Assembly: GCA_900317015.1 (NCBI GenBank)
Contig: ONFH01000182.1
Location: 1-6,387, forward strand
Source of the DNA: an uncultured Erysipelotrichaceae bacterium
Lineage (GTDB): Bacteria > Bacillota_I > Bacilli_A > Erysipelotrichales > Coprobacillaceae
DNA: 6,387 bases
Direction of reading: 5' to 3'
Shown piece by piece: positions 5,526 through 6,387 of this stretch (its first letter is position 1; each line of letters opens with the position of its first letter). A model generated the notes under the pieces. The model had not been told where the DNA came from. It worked only from the letters and a program-made list of their open reading frames with translations, and searched no databases. Made by a program: the position numbers and the translations under genes.

Positions 5526-6281
5526 ATGAAAAAACAAACAGCAGGAAGAAGAGTCTTAAATGACTTAATGCCTAAATTTGCACAATTAAATGATGATGTT
5601 TTATTTGGTGAAGTATGGTCAAGAGAAGCCCAGTTACCACCAAAGATCCGTTCCATCGTCACGATCAGTGCTTTAATTGGCAAAGGGATGGTCACGGATG
5701 CCTTAAAACATCATTTACAGGCTGCCAAAGATCATGGTGTGACAAAAGAAGAAATGGCCGAGATCTTAACCCATATCGCATTCTATGCCGGCTGGCCTAA
5801 TGTCTGGGGCACAGTGCCTATGGCTATGGAAGTGTATAAAGATGACAAAGGAGACAACCACGGTGGCTTCTTTGGTCAGGGTCAGCCTAATGATGCGTAT
5901 GCCAAATACTTCATTGGCAACTCTTATTTAAATGTTTTATCTAAACCAAATGATCCCATTGCGATCTCAAATGTCACATTTGAACCAGGCTGCCGTAATC
6001 ACTGGCATATTCATCATGCCAAAACAGGTGGCGGTCAGATCTTGATCTGTGTCGATGGCTTTGGCTGGTATCAGGAAGAAGGCAAAGAGGCTCAGTTATT
6101 AAGACCTGGTGATGTCGTAGAGATCCCACCAGAAGTCAAACATTGGCATGGCGCTGCTAAGGACTGCTGGTTCTCACATATTGCCTTTGAAGTCCCAGGG
6201 ACTGAATGTTCTAATGAATGGTTAGAAACAGTTGATGATGAAGCATATAATGCTTTATCTTACAATACGATTGAAGAGTAA
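5526..6281 (+). CDS. Carboxymuconolactone decarboxylase-like/cupin fusion protein
   Basis: This 251-residue two-domain cytoplasmic protein has an N-terminal CMD-like helical domain (about 10-105; GEVWSREAQLPPKIRSIVTISALI, then LKHHLQAAKDHGVTKEEMAEILTHIAFYAGWPN). It is followed by a single cupin domain (about 145-225; FEPGCRNHWHIHHAKTGGGQILICV, GFGWYQEEG, RPGDVVEIPPEVKHWHGA). His161, His163, Gln171 and His206 or His208 are plausible metal ligands. The CMD part has no cysteine at all, so it lacks the CxxC of AhpD-type peroxidases and is closer to the decarboxylase-like branch. AAGGAG (5508-5513) lies 12 nt upstream and AAGGA (5518-5522) 3 nt upstream of the ATG. Neither spacing is ideal, but there is no better start. 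The gene is monocistronic, with its own promoter and terminator. The architecture is common in gut anaerobes and usually annotated without a known substrate. Confidence 0.9.
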   Translation: MKKQTAGRRVLNDLMPKFAQLNDDVLFGEVWSREAQLPPKIRSIVTISALIGKGMVTDALKHHLQAAKDHGVTKEEMAEILTHIAFYAGWPNVWGTVPMAMEVYKDDKGDNHGGFFGQGQPNDAYAKYFIGNSYLNVLSKPNDPIAISNVTFEPGCRNHWHIHHAKTGGGQILICVDGFGWYQEEGKEAQLLRPGDVVEIPPEVKHWHGAAKDCWFSHIAFEVPGTECSNEWLETVDDEAYNALSYNTIEE

Positions 6282-6287
6282 GCGTTG

Positions 6288-6312
6288 AAAGTCGGAGCGA
6301 TCCGGCTTTTTT
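6288..6312 (+). terminator. Intrinsic terminator after the CMD-cupin gene
   Basis: AAAGTCGGA (6288-6296) pairs with TCCGGCTTT (6301-6309) around the tetraloop GCGA, nine pairs with one T-G. The run of six T (6307-6312) completes a standard Rho-independent terminator 6 nt after the stop codon. Confidence 0.88.
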
Positions 6313-6354
6313 GTGCGATTTTATTTTACTTTCATTTTCAAAACATATGCATTA

Positions 6355-6383
6355 TGGAATATTAGAAAGAAAAGCGCTATAAT
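6355..6383 (+). promoter_or_regulatory. Possible promoter for a gene beyond the window
   Basis: A perfect TATAAT is at 6378-6383. At 17 bp spacing the -35 position is TGGAAT (6355-6360), a weak match. It follows the terminator of the preceding gene, and the window ends four bases later, so the gene it would serve cannot be seen. Confidence 0.4.
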
Positions 6384-6387
6384 GTAA

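Noticed and set aside
5504..5800. Open frames on both strands overlapping the start of the CMD-cupin gene
   Set aside because: The CMD domain coding is unambiguous through this stretch, so the other frames are by-products.

Overview
The window looks like chromosomal DNA of a low-to-moderate GC, anaerobic, gut-type Firmicute. Erysipelotrichia or a related lineage is my best guess. The reasons are strong GGAGG-type ribosome sites, perfect TATAAT -10 boxes, T-tract terminators, an oxygen-sensitive Fe-S enzyme module and a cytoplasmic alpha-glucan enzyme. The taxonomic call is inference from style, not from a marker gene. All six genes are on the + strand and fall into three transcription units. 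No RNA gene, CRISPR array, insertion sequence or integrase was seen.

Unit 1 (promoter 98-126, genes 158-4073) is the most interesting part. Its first three genes form a complete but split version of the 2-hydroxyacyl-CoA dehydratase-type machinery. They are two paralogous Fe-S subunits (158-1147, DUF2229-like; 1125-2204, HgdB-like) and an ATP-dependent activase (2204-3187) with an extra C-terminal cysteine cluster. In many anaerobes the same parts are fused into one very large protein of unknown substrate. Here they are separate, ordered subunit-subunit-activase and tightly packed: a 23-nt overlap, then a TAATG junction. No CoA-transferase, acyl-CoA dehydrogenase or amino-acid dehydrogenase is next to them, so the substrate is open. 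A fourth gene (3195-4073), starting 7 nt downstream, encodes a polytopic membrane protein. Its two halves align at a constant offset of 152 residues, and it may be distantly HPP-like.

Unit 2 (promoter around 4091-4119, gene 4142-5428) encodes a short cytoplasmic GH13 alpha-glucan hydrolase or transferase with all catalytic residues. Its leader is compact: one inverted repeat contains the -10 box in its left arm and the Shine-Dalgarno site in its right arm, and is followed by a T-tract. It could act both as the terminator of unit 1 and as an insulator that blocks translation from read-through RNA.

Unit 3 (promoter around 5468-5496, gene 5526-6281, terminator 6288-6312) encodes a carboxymuconolactone-decarboxylase/cupin fusion protein. 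An 8-bp inverted repeat flanks its -10 box and is a candidate operator. A further TATAAT box at 6378-6383 suggests another unit starts just beyond the window.
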